Origin: Sipunculus nudus
Lineage: Eukaryota > Annelida > Sipuncula > Golfingiida > Sipunculidae
Direction of reading: 5' to 3'
NCBI GenBank assembly: GCA_026874595.1
Contig: CM049307.1
Coordinates: 27,630,362-27,694,361, forward strand
DNA: 64,000 nucleotides
The notes under the pieces were generated by a model, which was not told the DNA's origin, did no database searches, and saw only the letters and a list, made by a program, of their open reading frames with translations. The translations under genes were made by a program, and so were the position numbers. This document shows, piece after piece, positions 50,391-62,435 of this stretch (its first letter is position 1; every line of letters starts with the position of its first letter).

Positions 50391-51005
50391 AAATTTTTGA
50401 CTTTTCTGGGGGGTACTTTGGGGCCACATAGCTCGAAGGATATGGGTAACAGAGACCTAATTTCTGGTTTTCAAGGAGATTTTTTATGGACCTCTCAGAA
50501 TCCCAAGTTACAAGGTTCTATGTCCAGCGGTTACGATTTGTGCCTGGTTAACGGACGGACAGACGGACAGACAGACAGACGGACAGACGGACGACGGACA
50601 AAGAGTAATCGCTATAGCTCAGATGACTTTCAGTCAGCTGAGCTAAAAAAAAAGGATCAGAAGAATATTATATACATTATAAGAAAAGACTAAATAAGAC
50701 AAAGAATTATTCACATGCATACATCTGTGTATCAACTTTTACCTTTTCTCATATGATGTTTAATTACCAAAAAAAAGGATGGTGTATCAAAGTCCATCAT
50801 AAATACTGATACCCTGCATATTTTGTACCATAAGTGTACATGTTTTGATTGTTGAGTGTTGAATACCTGGGTGAAAAGAAACATTTTAACTAGATCAACC
50901 AACTAAGTTGTTCTGTTTGTCCTGTAAGAACTATCAAATAGGATGATTGTTTATGTTAATGTGTTATATACTCATTAAATAGTGAAGTAATAGCTATCTA
51001 GACTA

Positions 51006-51035
51006 ATCTATCTATCTGTCTATCTATCTATCTAT
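51006..51035. repeat. (TCTA)n microsatellite
   Basis: TATCTATCTGTCTATCTATC run between the nested element and the right TIR. Confidence 0.9.
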
Positions 51036-51329
51036 GATTGATTCAATATGCAAGTGGATGACTTTTTCCCCCAGATTTGCTCTTCATAATATCTCATAAG
51101 TGTGCTTCAATATACCTCTTGTTACTCTCTAATTGCTATATATTTAAATACAATTACAATTTATTTTTTTGTAAAAATTATTAGTGATATTTACAAACAC
51201 AAGGTTGTTAAGAAAACTGGAGAAAAAAAATAAAGATTAATAAATGTTTTGCAAATAATTGGTATGATAAGGATGCTGTAGACCACATGAAACACATCAA
51301 AGGTGCAAATAATAATCAAATATCTATTT

Positions 51330-51835
51330 CATAATTCTGTTTCCAAAATTAATGTTAATTATCACATGAATAACTATTACATTACTGTAAAAAAGGTAAT
51401 TATTACATTAATACTATAATATTCTGTAAATATTAATAAATATATTACCTTTTAACAATATATAACCATTCAGACTGAAAACATCTTTCATATGTAAATT
51501 ACAATGCTTAATATATTAGGAAATTAGATCAGATCACTATTTTAATCTCGCCTAGGCAGATTTTAAACTCGCCTAAGTAATATCAGTCAGATTTTAAACT
51601 CGCCTGGATGACACCAGACAGATTTTAAACTCGCCTAGGCGAGATTAAAATCCTGGCCTGCTCCATGATGGATTTTAATCTCGCCTAGGCGAGATTGCGA
51701 TTGTGATCTTGTCTAGGCGAGTTTAAAATCCGTCTAGCCGAGATCACAATTGCAATCTCGCCTAGGCAAGATCACAATCGCAATCTCGTCTAGGCGAATT
51801 TAAAATCCGCCTGGATTTTAATCTCGTCTCTGACA
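51330..51835. repeat. Right TIR of the 5.5 kb element
   Basis: Inverted copy of the left TIR, with indels; keeps TAGATCAGATCACTATTTTA, the AATCTCGCCTAGGC arrays and GGCGAATTTAAAATCCGCC. Confidence 0.85.
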
Positions 51836-52707
51836 TATACATAAGGATTTAATCTGTTAAAATCTGAAATTTGAAAATAAAAGCTGCAAAATTAGGCTAG
51901 TTATTGAATTTTTTTGGAGGCTCTTGTTGTATTCCCTTACATTGTCAAGCAGTCCACTTTGATGACTGTAGGTCATTCAGTGCAAATCTCTATGCTCCCC
52001 AGGCTGTTGACATAATTTTAGATGTCCCCAAAATCTCCTACCATACCAAAAATTGGGTCATTAGGACTTTGTTCCTTCGAGATATTAAGGAAAAAAACTC
52101 CGTTTTCCATAAAAAAAGCCATTGTTACACTTCAAGGCTGCCTTATATCAAAACCACTGATCTGTTTTTGATCGTATTTAGTATTCACATTCTTTTATAC
52201 ATTTTCTATGAACATACCAAAAATTAGGTCAGTATTGAGTATTATTTTGAAGTTATGGGCCAAAACATAATGCAATTTTTTTAAAAATCAGGAAATAAAT
52301 TTACTCACATGAGAATTGCTGAACCTAGAGACCTTTTTTCAGGAATATAACTTTATTTAATCAAAATTCAATTGTTTACCCAAAATTAGATCTGAATTTT
52401 GCAAAATTTTCAAGTTATTAGCATAAATAAAAATCAATACCTTAAATTTTGTCCAACTTTGGCACTGTTGATTTAATTTTCCCAGCATATATGCATAAGG
52501 ATTTAATCTTTTAAAATCTGAACTTTCAAAAGAATTTGATTGGAATGAATAGCTTTTATTCATGTTTTCACACACCATGTCAAGTGTTGTTTACATCTAG
52601 CCCACCTAGTAGTACAGCCTTCACTTGCATTATGTAACCCACCCCAGGCAGCTTACCTTGGCCCAGCTTGGCCACTACTAGCAGGCTTCCCCTCGCCCTG
52701 CACTCAT

Positions 52708-52732
52708 CCCCCCCCCCCCCCCCCCCCCCCCC
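52708..52732. repeat. Poly-C tract (25 C)
   Basis: Longest homopolymer in the window, at the end of a GC-richer patch inside family A copy 2. Confidence 0.9.
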
Positions 52733-54685
52733 AGCTGGTGCATAAACTAGATGAATGTTATAATTTTTCTGTATTTTATTTTATTCTTGGACATGCTACA
52801 TTTTAGATTTTGTATTGAACCACCAGGGTTACAATGATTAAAGTGTACATTTAATTGTGTCCACAAAGTGGTGTATTGCTGTGAAAGTCTGGATGTTCAT
52901 GAGATAAGTAATTCCTTACTTCAGAAGAGTAAAAACTTCACCAGGTGTGAAATTAACTATTAATTCCAGTAATTAATTAAAACTGGGATAGTAATTAGCA
53001 CAATGATATTGTTTGTCCCTCATTCAACCAACAGTGTGTATACTTTATTTGAAAAGATGTTTTATTTTGTCAAATTTACTTTTATTTTATTTTGGTGAAT
53101 AAAATTAAGCATGTCCTGAAAACTCCAATATGCAAAACTTTTTAATAGTGATTCAAGGAATATTCTTGTAGATGCCATGTTGTGGCATTATTTTCTTTTA
53201 AAATCAGTTAAACATTTATGATTTAAAAATAATAAAATATATGTGTATTTCTTAATATGACCCAATGTTTTTTACTCTGTATATATAATGATTGCAACTT
53301 TTGCAACAATTCTAATATTTTAACTTATATTTTCAGGTTTTTTAATTAAAAATTTATAAACCTGTAAATAAAAAAATGATACAGATAAAAACTTCTTAAT
53401 GGAAAAAGTGGATCTGCTTAAAAAAATAGGATTATATATAAACTTAAATGCATTATTCTCTTGAAAGTGAAATAAAGGTATTAGTCCATTCTGTCCACTT
53501 GCCTGTCCATCTGTAAATTTTCGTATGCAACACAGTATCTCAAAACTTTTACTGTTTTTCTTCATGACAGTCTTGTCAGAGTATTAGTTTGCAATCATAT
53601 ATTTAGAACTTTACTATAACCAAGTAGGAGGGCCCCTTTCCTCTTAGCTTTTCATATTCTTATATAAGTGAAAAACATTACAAAAGAATATTTCTACATC
53701 CACCTTCGTGCTGCCCTCACTTTTCCCTTCTCCGAACCCCATCCCAAAGTCAGCCTCAGTAAGCAAGAACAAGATGAATCAGATATATTCATACTTTAAT
53801 ATTTTGTATAACTATTCGTCCATAGGTACCTATGTACATGCCAGAAATTATGTCAATATTGTGTAATATGTAGACATAGTGGGCATCACAATAATGTACC
53901 TTGTCAAGACTTAAGAGATATTGTGTCATACAGTCACATATTCATAAATCACTTCATCAGCATAGTTAATCATAACATCATATCTGTCAAATTGAACGCT
54001 TGCAGACTACCATACACTTCAGATCCTTCAACAAATAGCCTTATCATCTACTACTGCTTATTACTGCTGTCATTGCATTCATATTTGCTCAAATATATCA
54101 CAATTTTCAACCCCTCCTAAATAAATAAAAAATAAACCACTTTATTTGACTCTATTAATCCATCAGTCAGGTAATTTCATTTATCATTTACTCACATATT
54201 ACATTACATTCCTTTATAATAGCCCAACATGTACATGATATTCATAAGCTTTATCAACTCGATATAGTATCACAGTGGAGAAACATTTATAGTCCAATCA
54301 CGATCAGCTGAGCGCCGTGACCCATGGGTCCCTTGTTTTTTTGCTTTTAAACTTATTGTATGTTTTATATTTTAAATATGAAAAGTTTTTCTTAGCTAGG
54401 AGGATTAAATCATGCTGAATTTACAAGAAAAATATGCTGTGCTTGATGGAAACAAGCCATGTGTTTATTGAATTTAATACAAGTCAAATAAAAACTCTTC
54501 ATTATTCAGTATTCACAGAGTATTTTTCTCAGGGCTACCAAGTTTTCTGATCTAAAAGGAATGATGCCCAGTATTCATACTGTGGTTCACATTACATGGA
54601 TAGGAGTTTGAAAATGAAACCCTCCTGAAACAGAAAGCCTTATGTACAGTATCATTAATATTATCTTCAGGCATACATTGTTTAT

Positions 54686-55131
54686 CAGTGTTCAAAATAC
54701 TGGGTGCTTAGGTGCACAGATGCACCAAAAAAAAGTTTTGTGCACCCACTGTATCACTGCAAGGTGCACAGTGTGCACCTGAAGCTGGTAACTAGGTCAG
54801 ATCTGCAGGACCATTAGGGAACAGTTCAGGTATCAAACAAGGACATATAAACATATAAACATGATGTCACACTAGACACTACATATATATAGATTCAGTG
54901 ATCAGAGCTTTTCTTTAGATGGATATTATTCAAGGTTGCATTCTGACCAGGTTTAAACTCTTTGCTTATTTTTTACTGCACTGAAATGTGTATAAATTAT
55001 AATTTAGCTATAATTAAAATAACTGTAATGACATTATTGTATCTGAGCAACTTGAAATTACTTTGTGCACCCAGTTGTATAAGCTGAGGTGCACAGGTAC
55101 ACCTTACCATAACAAAGTATTTCGTACACTG
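54686..55131. mobile_element. 446-bp MITE with perfect 5-bp target duplication
   Basis: Left end CAGTGTTCAAAATACT and right end AGTATTTCGTACACTG are imperfect inverted repeats. TTTAT flanks it exactly on both sides (54,681-54,685 and 55,132-55,136). Subterminal GTGCAC palindromes and GGTGCACAG words occur in both arms (54,712-54,780 and 55,063-55,100). No coding capacity. A 5-bp duplication with CAGTG ends is unusual; hAT elements normally give 8 bp and Transib 5 bp with CACTG-like ends. Confidence 0.75.
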
Positions 55132-55136
55132 TTTAT

Positions 55137-56458
55137 GTATGTAGCTTTGAAGGTCAAATTGTAAAAAATGTGTATTGTATATATAATGACATGATTATAT
55201 CATATATTATCTGTAAATAATAAAAAAGTGCTCCCTTGGTTCTAATTAAATGTTAAATTTTTGTAAATGTCAAATTCACAAAATATTTCCTGTCCTGCAC
55301 AGAGATATATTTATGTACTAATATATTAATTGTGCAATGAGATATCTTAGAAAATTGAACCCTAAAAAACATGGAGAAGGAGAAACTCACAAATATAAAG
55401 AATTTTAAGCCATTAACATTATTTTATGTAGCTTCATACCCTGTCTGTACAAATTCCTCTTACATTCAGTCAGATTACAAAGTTCACTCAGAGACACTTT
55501 CAATCAGTTTAGGCAAAACAAAACATGACTGGTGTTAAAGCTGAGGAAAAGTCAATAAGTATGATCTAGATTTAGTAGATTACCATGAATTATTATAGGT
55601 TTATATGGGTTATATTTTTTTACATGCTTTATCATCATAACTCAACTGATTTCATTATAACCAGTTTATAATACAGCGAGTATATTTATATTGAGCCATT
55701 CATTAGTTTCACTACTTTTTGTGCCATTGAAATATACCGCTTAAAATTGTCCAGGCAGCATTAATTTAACATTTAACAGCTTTCTCATAAATATTTAAAG
55801 TATCTCCTGATGTTGATTATTGTAATAATATTTTCTGTCTATTTTTACCAATAAATTCATTTGTTTACAAAGTTTACATCTAAAAGAGAAGATAGATGCC
55901 CAAGATTTTGTTAGCTCTCCGCTAGATAAATATAGGGATCAGCCAGTAAATTTTTGCCCATCATCCAGTCCTTTAAATAGCATCTTTCAACCATCACTCA
56001 CTGAGGCTGAACAGGAATTAGTTAAATTAATAGCCTTCCAATGTAAATGAAATTAGTTCTTTATATTAACTTTTTGAGGACTTGTTGTAGATTGCCTGTT
56101 TTAGTTTGTCTTATCACCCATGAATCCAATTACCTCCGCCAGTCCAGTGTGGTAAATTATGTTATTAATTCAACAAAATGCTCGGCTGCCTGTCCAATAA
56201 CTTTACTTTTCCGTGGTTTCATCAGTGGAATTAAATTCTCCTGTACATTGATCAGCAAGTCAGTTCAGCAATTGTGTTGCCACTGAGCTAAGTTTATTCC
56301 TAATCCAAGTTACTTGAACTGACACAATGTTCAGCAGTCACTCAACTTTTTGGTTTGCATGCTATGTTTAAAAAATGCTGTTTTTCCATATGTTTAAAAA
56401 TGTAGTGATCTTTAATCAATCACAACTGTATATCAAAGTGAACACAAATTAGTTTATG
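55137..56458. other. No recognisable gene
   Basis: AT-rich intron sequence; a 79-codon frame at 56,047-56,286 has no recognisable motif. Confidence 0.55.
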
Positions 56459-56462
56459 TATA

Positions 56463-57968
56463 TGTCAAGGCCCAGATTGCGATCTGGATGGATCTTAGAT
56501 CTGTCCAGCCCAAATTGCAATCGCAGTTCAGGCCAGCCTAAACTGCGATCGCAATCCAGGCTGGCCAGATCTTAAATCCGTCCAGCCAGGATTGCGATCG
56601 CAGTTTAGTCTGGCCCAGATTGCGATCCTGTCTTTGTTGCATCAGGATCGCAATCTTGGCTGGACAGATCTTAGATCTGTCCAGTCAAGAATGGGATCCT
56701 AAACTTGACCAGCCCATATTGCAATCCATGCTTTAACTAGCAGAGGAGTGAAACATCTGATGTTTTACCAACTCATTTGGTATTGCATCGTACCATTTCC
56801 CCATAAATAAATACAATTATAATACAAATAGTTATATGTAAAAAAAACTGCTTGTTGAAAAAAGGTAAATAAAAATGAAACAACTAGGCAGTTGCTAAAA
56901 TACAAAGCCCATGTAAGTCATTAATCCCAAGTAATTATTATGAACTTAACCTTGAGGCTATCATCTAAATATTAAACTTTCAGCCATCGTGCATCTTTTA
57001 AAAAATCAATATATTTTTTATAAACCTGAATAGTATGTATTATATATTTGTTACCTGTTCTGTTTGACTCATTATTGGATTTGGTCTGATTAATTAGTTA
57101 CCTATTCATGGTGTCATGAATCCTGTGATCTTTCCATGTGCTTGAATAAACGGACTGATTGATACCAAGTTTACTGTTGTTGTTTGTTCAAACAGCTTAA
57201 TTAACAGCTTTATCCCTTTCGATGGCAATAATATCAAAGATTAATATAAAAAATAAGTTCTTTTTCTTGAGATGTAGGTTATCATCCACCTTGTAAGAAG
57301 TAGACTCACAGTGTTAATAGACACTGCCTGTCTGAAATGTGTGCTATTTAAATGGTCATTTAGTTTTCCTGTTTTTTTTATTTTTCATAGTCAGTAAATT
57401 TTAAACATGAATGTTTTAGTAAGCATGGATTTACTTTGTAAGTGATGTATTCAGAGAGTGCAGTAAAATGTACTTATATCTTTTGTACTGTGACAGATTG
57501 ATATTGTTTGACATATAAGTGTGCTACTGAAATTGCTTATGAAAATGGTTTTTTTTAAGTTTTATAAGTATGATAAAATGAATTTTGATTTAAAATGACT
57601 TAACTTTTTTTAAGAAAATGTATTTATTAAGGGGAAATGGAACCATGCAATACCAAATGAGTTGGTAAAACATCTGATGTTTCACCCCTGTGATAGTAAA
57701 AGCATGGATCGCAATATGGGCTGGTCAAGTTTAGGATTGCAATCTCAGCTGAACAGATCTTAGATCTGTCCAGCCAGATTGTGATCCTGATGCAAGAAAG
57801 ACAGGATTGCAATCTGGGCCGGACTAAACTGCGATCGCAATCTGGGCTGGACTGATCTCAGATCTGGCCATCTTGGATTGCGATTGCAGTCTGGGCCGGC
57901 CTGAACTGCGATCGCAATTTGGGCTGGACAGATCTAAGATCCGTCCAGATCGCCACTGGGCCTTGACA
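56463..57968. mobile_element. 1.5 kb DNA transposon with long palindromic TIRs
   Basis: Ends TGTCAAGGCCCAG and CTGGGCCTTGACA (with small internal differences in from the tip), flanked by TATA on both sides (56,459-56,462; 57,969-57,972). TIRs of about 350 bp (to about 56,813, from about 57,619). Outer parts are arrays of GATTGCGATC, TGCGATCGCA, CAGATCTTAGATCTG and GGCTGGCC-type palindromes; inner parts read ACATCTGATGTTTTACCAAC-like sequence then CATTTCCCC. The AT-rich centre encodes nothing. End sequence, target and array design match the 5.5 kb element at 46,294, so the two form one group. Confidence 0.87.
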
Positions 57969-58084
57969 TATACATGTATATATGAGAGGGAGCGAGGGAC
58001 AGAGAGAAAACTGAATATTCAGTTGTATCACCTCATTTGCCTTTTATGATATTACATTTTTTTTTTTACTTGTTGTCAATATAA

Positions 58085-58240
<156 letters not shown>

Positions 58241-58404
58241 TAACATTCCTGTAATCCATTTCATGCGACCCACTGCTTCCATGGGAAATGTATGCTGTGG
58301 ACTGACACCAGGAGGAGCTGTGTATTTGGCTGTCAGGAATGGCTGCATGGGTGATAATTTGGCTAACACTGGAAAGCACTTCTCACATTGGTTGAGTTAT
58401 TTTT

Positions 58405-60810
58405 ATGCCCCCGCCACAAAGTGGCCGGGGCATATAGTTTTACCCATGTCCGTCATTCCGAAATCAAACAGTTGTACGGACTTTTTTTCGCAATGCCTGC
58501 AGTTATTGGCCTGATTTTTGGTGTGTGGGCAGATAATGACCAGTTACAGATCGAGTTCGCGTTTCGTCCCGGTTGACCTACTTTTGACCGTTTTACGGCT
58601 CCAAAACTTAGAAAATTTCATGAAAAATAGAAATTTTCATGACAAATACACATGTACGGACTTTTTTTCACAATGCCTGCAGATATTGGCCTGATGTTTG
58701 GTGTGTGGGCAGATAATGACCAGTTACAGATCGAGTTCGCGTTTCGTCACGGTTGACCTACTTTTGACCGTTTTACGGCTCTTTAACATAGAAAAATTCA
58801 TGAAAAATAGAAATTTTCATGACAAATACACATGTAGAGACTTTTTTTCGCAATGCCTGCAGATATTGGCCTGATTTTTGAAGTGTGGGCAGATATAGAC
58901 CAGTTACAGATCGAGTTCGCGTTTCGTCCCAGTTGACCTACTTTTGACCGTTTTACGGCTCCTAAACTTAGAAAAATTCAAGAAAAATAGAAATTTTCAT
59001 GATAAATACACATGTAGGGACTTTTTTTCGCAATGCCTGCAGATATTGGCCTGATTTTTGGTGTGTGGGCAGATAATGACCAGTTACAGATCGAGTTCGC
59101 GTTTCGTCCCGGTTGACCTACTTTTGACGGTTTTACGGCTCCTAAACTTAGAAAAATTCATGAAAAATAGAAATGTTCATGACAAATACACATGTACGGA
59201 CTTTTTTTCGCAATGCCTGCAGATATTGGCCTGATTTTTTGTGTGTGGGCAGATAATGACCAGTTACAGATCGAGTTCACGTTTCTCCTGGTTGACCTAC
59301 TTTTGACCGTTTTACGGCGCCTAAACTTAAAAAAATTCATGACAAATAGAAATTTTCATGACAATTATACACATGTAGAGACTTTTTTTAGCAATGCCTG
59401 CAGATATTGGCCTGATTTTTTAAGTGTGGGCAGATATAGACCAGTTACAGATCAAGTTCGCGTTTCGTCCCAGTTGACCTACTTTTGACCGTTTTACGGC
59501 TCCTAAACTTAGATAAATGAAAAATAGAAATTTTCATGACAAATACACATGTAGGGACTTTTTTTCGCAATGCCTGCAGATATTGGCCTGATTTTTGGTG
59601 TGTGGGCAGATAATGACCAGTTACAGATCGAGTTCGCGTTTCGTCCCGGTTGACCTACTTTTGACGGTTTTACGGCTCCTAAACTTAGAAAAATTCATGA
59701 AAAATAGAAATTTTCATGACAAATACATATGTACAGCCGTTTTTAGCCCTCAGCTCATAGGCTGATGGGCTATTGTCGTCACCCAAGCTGTCCTTCTGTC
59801 CGTCTGTCCATCCGTCTGTCTGGTGTCTGTCCGTCCGTCTGTTCCGGGTCTGTTAACTTTTACCTTGTGAGCGGGATATCTCTAAAAGGATTCACCGTTG
59901 GAATTTTATTTCATCAGTCAAGATGTATATCGATAAAATCTCGGTCAAGTTCGAAGATGGGTGACCTTTACCCATTTTTCTACATTTTAGAGCTGATTAT
60001 AGAAAAACACTCAGAAGTTTATATCTCAGGAACCATTGTGTGGATTTTCACAAAACTTACTATGATCATTGGGACTGATGGTCTGCATGTGCTGCACAAT
60101 TTTGGTGGCGCCACCTGCAATTTCTGATTTTTTAATGAAATTTTATCGGATTTTTTCAATTTTGGCCTTTTGTGCAGGATATCTCCAAAGGTATTCAACA
60201 CAGGAACTTCATTTCTTCAGTGCTATTGCATTATATTTACAAAATCTTGGTCAAGTTCAAAGATGGGTGATCTTGACCTACTTTTCAAGGTTACAGAGCT
60301 TAGTATAGAAAAATACTTAGGAGCTTATTTCTCAGGAAGCATTTGGTGGATTGTTATGAAACATGGTATATACCTCTCCAATTTAAATTTATAAATGATT
60401 ATCAAGTTTTGCTAATATTCTAGTTTTGCAATGCAATGCTTACAGATACTGGCCTAATGTTTGGTCTGTGGGCGCATAATGACCACTTACAGATCGAGTT
60501 GGCGTTTCGTCCCAGTTAACCTATTTTTCACCATATGACAGATCCTGAACATAGAAAATTTCATGAAAGACAGAAATTTTCATGATAAATGCACATATAT
60601 GGACTTTTTTTCTTAATGCCTGCATATACTAGCCTGATTTTTGGTGTGTTGCTTGATAATGACCCTTTACAGATCGAGTTTGCTTTTGCCCTTGTTGACC
60701 TACTTTTGACCATACAACACCTCCTGAATTTAAAAAATTTTACAAAATTTAACAAATGTTTCTAATTTGCCCCAGGCGGGGGCATTCGTGTCGTTCCGAC
60801 ACATGTAGTT
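58405..60810 (+). mobile_element. Family C Helentron/HINE-like element
   Basis: Starts ATGCCCCCGCC after TTTT, with GGCCGGGGCATATAG folding back. The 3' side has the inverse GGCGGGGGCAT, then the hairpin GTGTCGTTCCGACAC (60,787-60,802 region) and ATGTAGTTT. The core is about seven copies of a 180-bp module (GGACTTTTTTTCGCAATGCC at 58,479, 58,659 and every 180 bp) followed, after a family D insertion, by two diverged modules. I recall this ATGCCCCCGCC...GGGGGCAT type as abundant in bivalve genomes. No protein is encoded. It lies 215 bp downstream of the PP1 exon. Confidence 0.75.
59745..60422 (+). mobile_element. Family D element fragment nested in family C
   Basis: Begins AGCCCTCAGCTCATAGGC with TGATGGGCTATTG folding back, after a T run; followed by a GTCC-rich tract (59,790-59,840). 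It splits a family C module between TACAGCCGTTTTT and TTTTGCAATGC. Two internal modules of roughly 230 bp share GGATATCTC(T/C)AAAAGG(A/T)TTCA and TTCAAGATGGGTGA-like blocks. The CTGAGGGCT/GGCCTGAGGGCC 3' end (seen at 20,733) is missing, so this copy is 3' truncated. A 120-codon frame at 59,765 is repeat-derived. Confidence 0.6.
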
Positions 60811-61130
60811 TGAATGAGCAATATCTCACAGACAATCATTCTGTCACAGTGATAATATACACAGCTCCGCAGGGTGGCTGTTCATGACATAAATTCCCTA
60901 TGGGAGCAGTGCGTCGAATGAAATAGATCAAAGGCCTAGAATGGCACACTGCTTGACGTGTAGTCCCAGCAGTGTTTGTTTAAATTCCCAAAGGTTCCAA
61001 ATAGGAAACCCCTTTGAAATTATATAAGTAAATTTTTATCTAGTGTCAACATAAAATAATTACCTTTTTGTTGTCTTTTGATGTTTTATAAAACTCTGAA
61101 AGGTTTAGCCCCAATGTATGCCTCAAATGT
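60811..61130 (+). other. No recognisable gene
   Basis: Intron-like sequence between family C and a SINE; nothing recognised. Confidence 0.5.
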
Positions 61131-61510
61131 GGAGCGTAGTGGCATAATGTTTAGTGCGCTAGACTTGTGACCGCAAAGTTGTGGGTTCGTGTCACGATAT
61201 GACCGCCGTCTGCGCTAAGACTCCTACCCAAAGTCTTTATCAGAAGGGTGCGCTCTCTTGACCCAGGAGTGAATGGGTACTGGTCACGGGAGGAAGACAA
61301 ATGTAGAACAAATAACCTTCTGGCACCTGTTGTGGCTGTTTGGGTTGTATTCTCCTTGGGGAGCCTAGAAAAGCTACAGGAATGAACAGGCCCGAAAGAC
61401 CAGGAAGGGGGCGGGGGGGGGGGGGGAGTTTAAATAGGCCCCAGGGGTCCGTGCAGGATACCAGTTGATCAATATCCACTGACAAACAAATTCATAAAGT
61501 TTGTTTGTTT
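61131..61510 (+). mobile_element. tRNA-derived SINE
   Basis: A tRNA-like head: TAGTGGCATAATG and AGTGCGCTAGAC at the D-arm, an anticodon-like CTTGTGACC, and the B-box-like GGGTTCGTGTC. A body follows with GAATGGGTACTGGTCACGGG, GGGTTGTATTCTCCTTGGGG and GGAATGAACAGG, ending near a TTTGTTTG tail. The loop CTTGTGA would read UGU, suggesting a tRNA-Thr ancestor. A G14 run sits at 61,413-61,426. The head does not close an acceptor stem, so it is not a tRNA gene. Confidence 0.7.
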
Positions 61511-62435
61511 AAATCACGGCAGGCTTATCTTTAGGGGATATGTTTAATTAAAATATTAAGGTAAGAACGTGGTTATATTAATTGCCAGAAGGACCCATTT
61601 ACTACCAAACACATGAACAGATGTATTCTGATGTGTACATATGTAGTTTTTTTGGGGCCTTCTACCATTTCACCATTACACGATCTCATTGTACAGGTCA
61701 ACTGTGATCGTATCATCGTTCACAGTTGTGGATTCCGCCACAACAGCAGTGTATGCTTGAAGTTGCTGTCAGTGACAAATAATGCTGTGTGAGTCTACTC
61801 AATCAGAGGTACCAAATTTGTCAGTTTTTGAACAGCTGGATTTATTTTATCCACATGTAAACATGTTTGTTCAGTATTTATTAGAATTGATGAATACCCA
61901 AAGCAAAAATCTGCTCCCCACATTAAACAAGTGCAAGATGTAATCATGACATAGTCGCCAGCGGTTGCCAAGAACCGTGACCTTGACCTTGGACCGATCA
62001 TGGCCAAAAAGAATAGGCTTGGACAGGTACCGATTTTACACTTTTCCTGTAAGTTTCAGATCAATTGCTGCAAAATTGCGACCTGTACATTGTGGACAAA
62101 CAGACCCACAAACAAACACACAAACAGACACTACGATTAGCCTATAGTCGCCAGACCTTTAAAACTCACAGAGGTTGAATTAAAGGTTCATAATGTTTAA
62201 CAATGAAGCTTAATTATGCACTATTGGCACTCTCAGCATACTTGTTAACCTGTGCCAGTGTGTTAAGCTCCTTTTTCCAGGATCCTGTGTCCGCCCTGGC
62301 ATCATCAACTGAAGACTGTCAGGTAGATGGGTGACACCACTCTGGTGAAAGCATGTTGCTGACAGTTTAAGTACACCAGGTGCTCCATGCAAGTGGATCA
62401 TGTGGTGGCTGTAGGAAATGTTTGTCTCTATAAAA
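61511..62435 (+). other. No recognisable gene
   Basis: Includes GACCTTGACCTTGGACCGATC (61,979 on) and AACAGACCCACAAACAAACA (62,099 on), words typical of interspersed molluscan repeats, but no termini. No gene recognised. Confidence 0.5.

Larger units (their letters stand above)
47223..50644 (-). mobile_element. Family B Helentron/HINE-like element, copy 2 (minus strand)
   Basis: On the minus strand it starts AGCTCAGCTGACTGAAAGTC, with TCATCTGAGCTATAGC pairing back, then a GTCC-rich tract (50,552-50,600). A tandem core follows, and the end carries CAGCTGAGC, GACCCATGGGTC and ACTT at about 47,223. It lies entirely inside the 5.5 kb TIR element and itself contains family G. The non-coding core carries 'frames' of 70-100 codons that repeat with the module. 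Confidence 0.72.
46294..51835. mobile_element. 5.5 kb DNA transposon with long palindromic TIRs
   Basis: Ends TGTCAGAGACGAGATTG and ATCTCGTCTCTGACA are exact inverses at the tips, flanked by TATA on both sides (46,290-46,293 and 51,836-51,839). The TIRs run about 430-500 bp. Their outer 250 bp are arrays of palindromic units built on CTCGCCTAGGCGAGATT and GATTGCGATTGTGATC; their inner part is AT-rich (TGATCTAATTTCC, GATGTTTTCAGTC, ATTAACATTAATTTTGGAAA). No transposase frame lies inside; the centre holds a family B element in reverse. A 4-bp target rules out the classic TA and TTAA families; 4-bp targets are reported for groups such as Sola and Chapaev, but the assignment is open. Confidence 0.85.
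45625..54335 (+). mobile_element. Family A element, copy 2, split by a TIR element
   Basis: Same 5' hairpin and GTCC tract (45,668-45,735) as copy 1; module starts at 45,790 and 52,018. Removing the insertion 46,294-51,835 plus one TATA leaves 682 bp between these starts, close to the 688 bp of copy 1. A further family A fragment (TATGTACATGCCAGAAATTA) lies at about 53,820-53,950, and the 3' end CAGCTGAGCGCC, GACCCATGGGTC, CCTTGTTT at 54,305-54,335 closes it. Confidence 0.68.

Noticed and set aside
59765-60127. 120-codon + frame.
   Set aside because: It lies in the GTCC tract and core of a non-coding family D element, and similar frames appear wherever that repeat type occurs.
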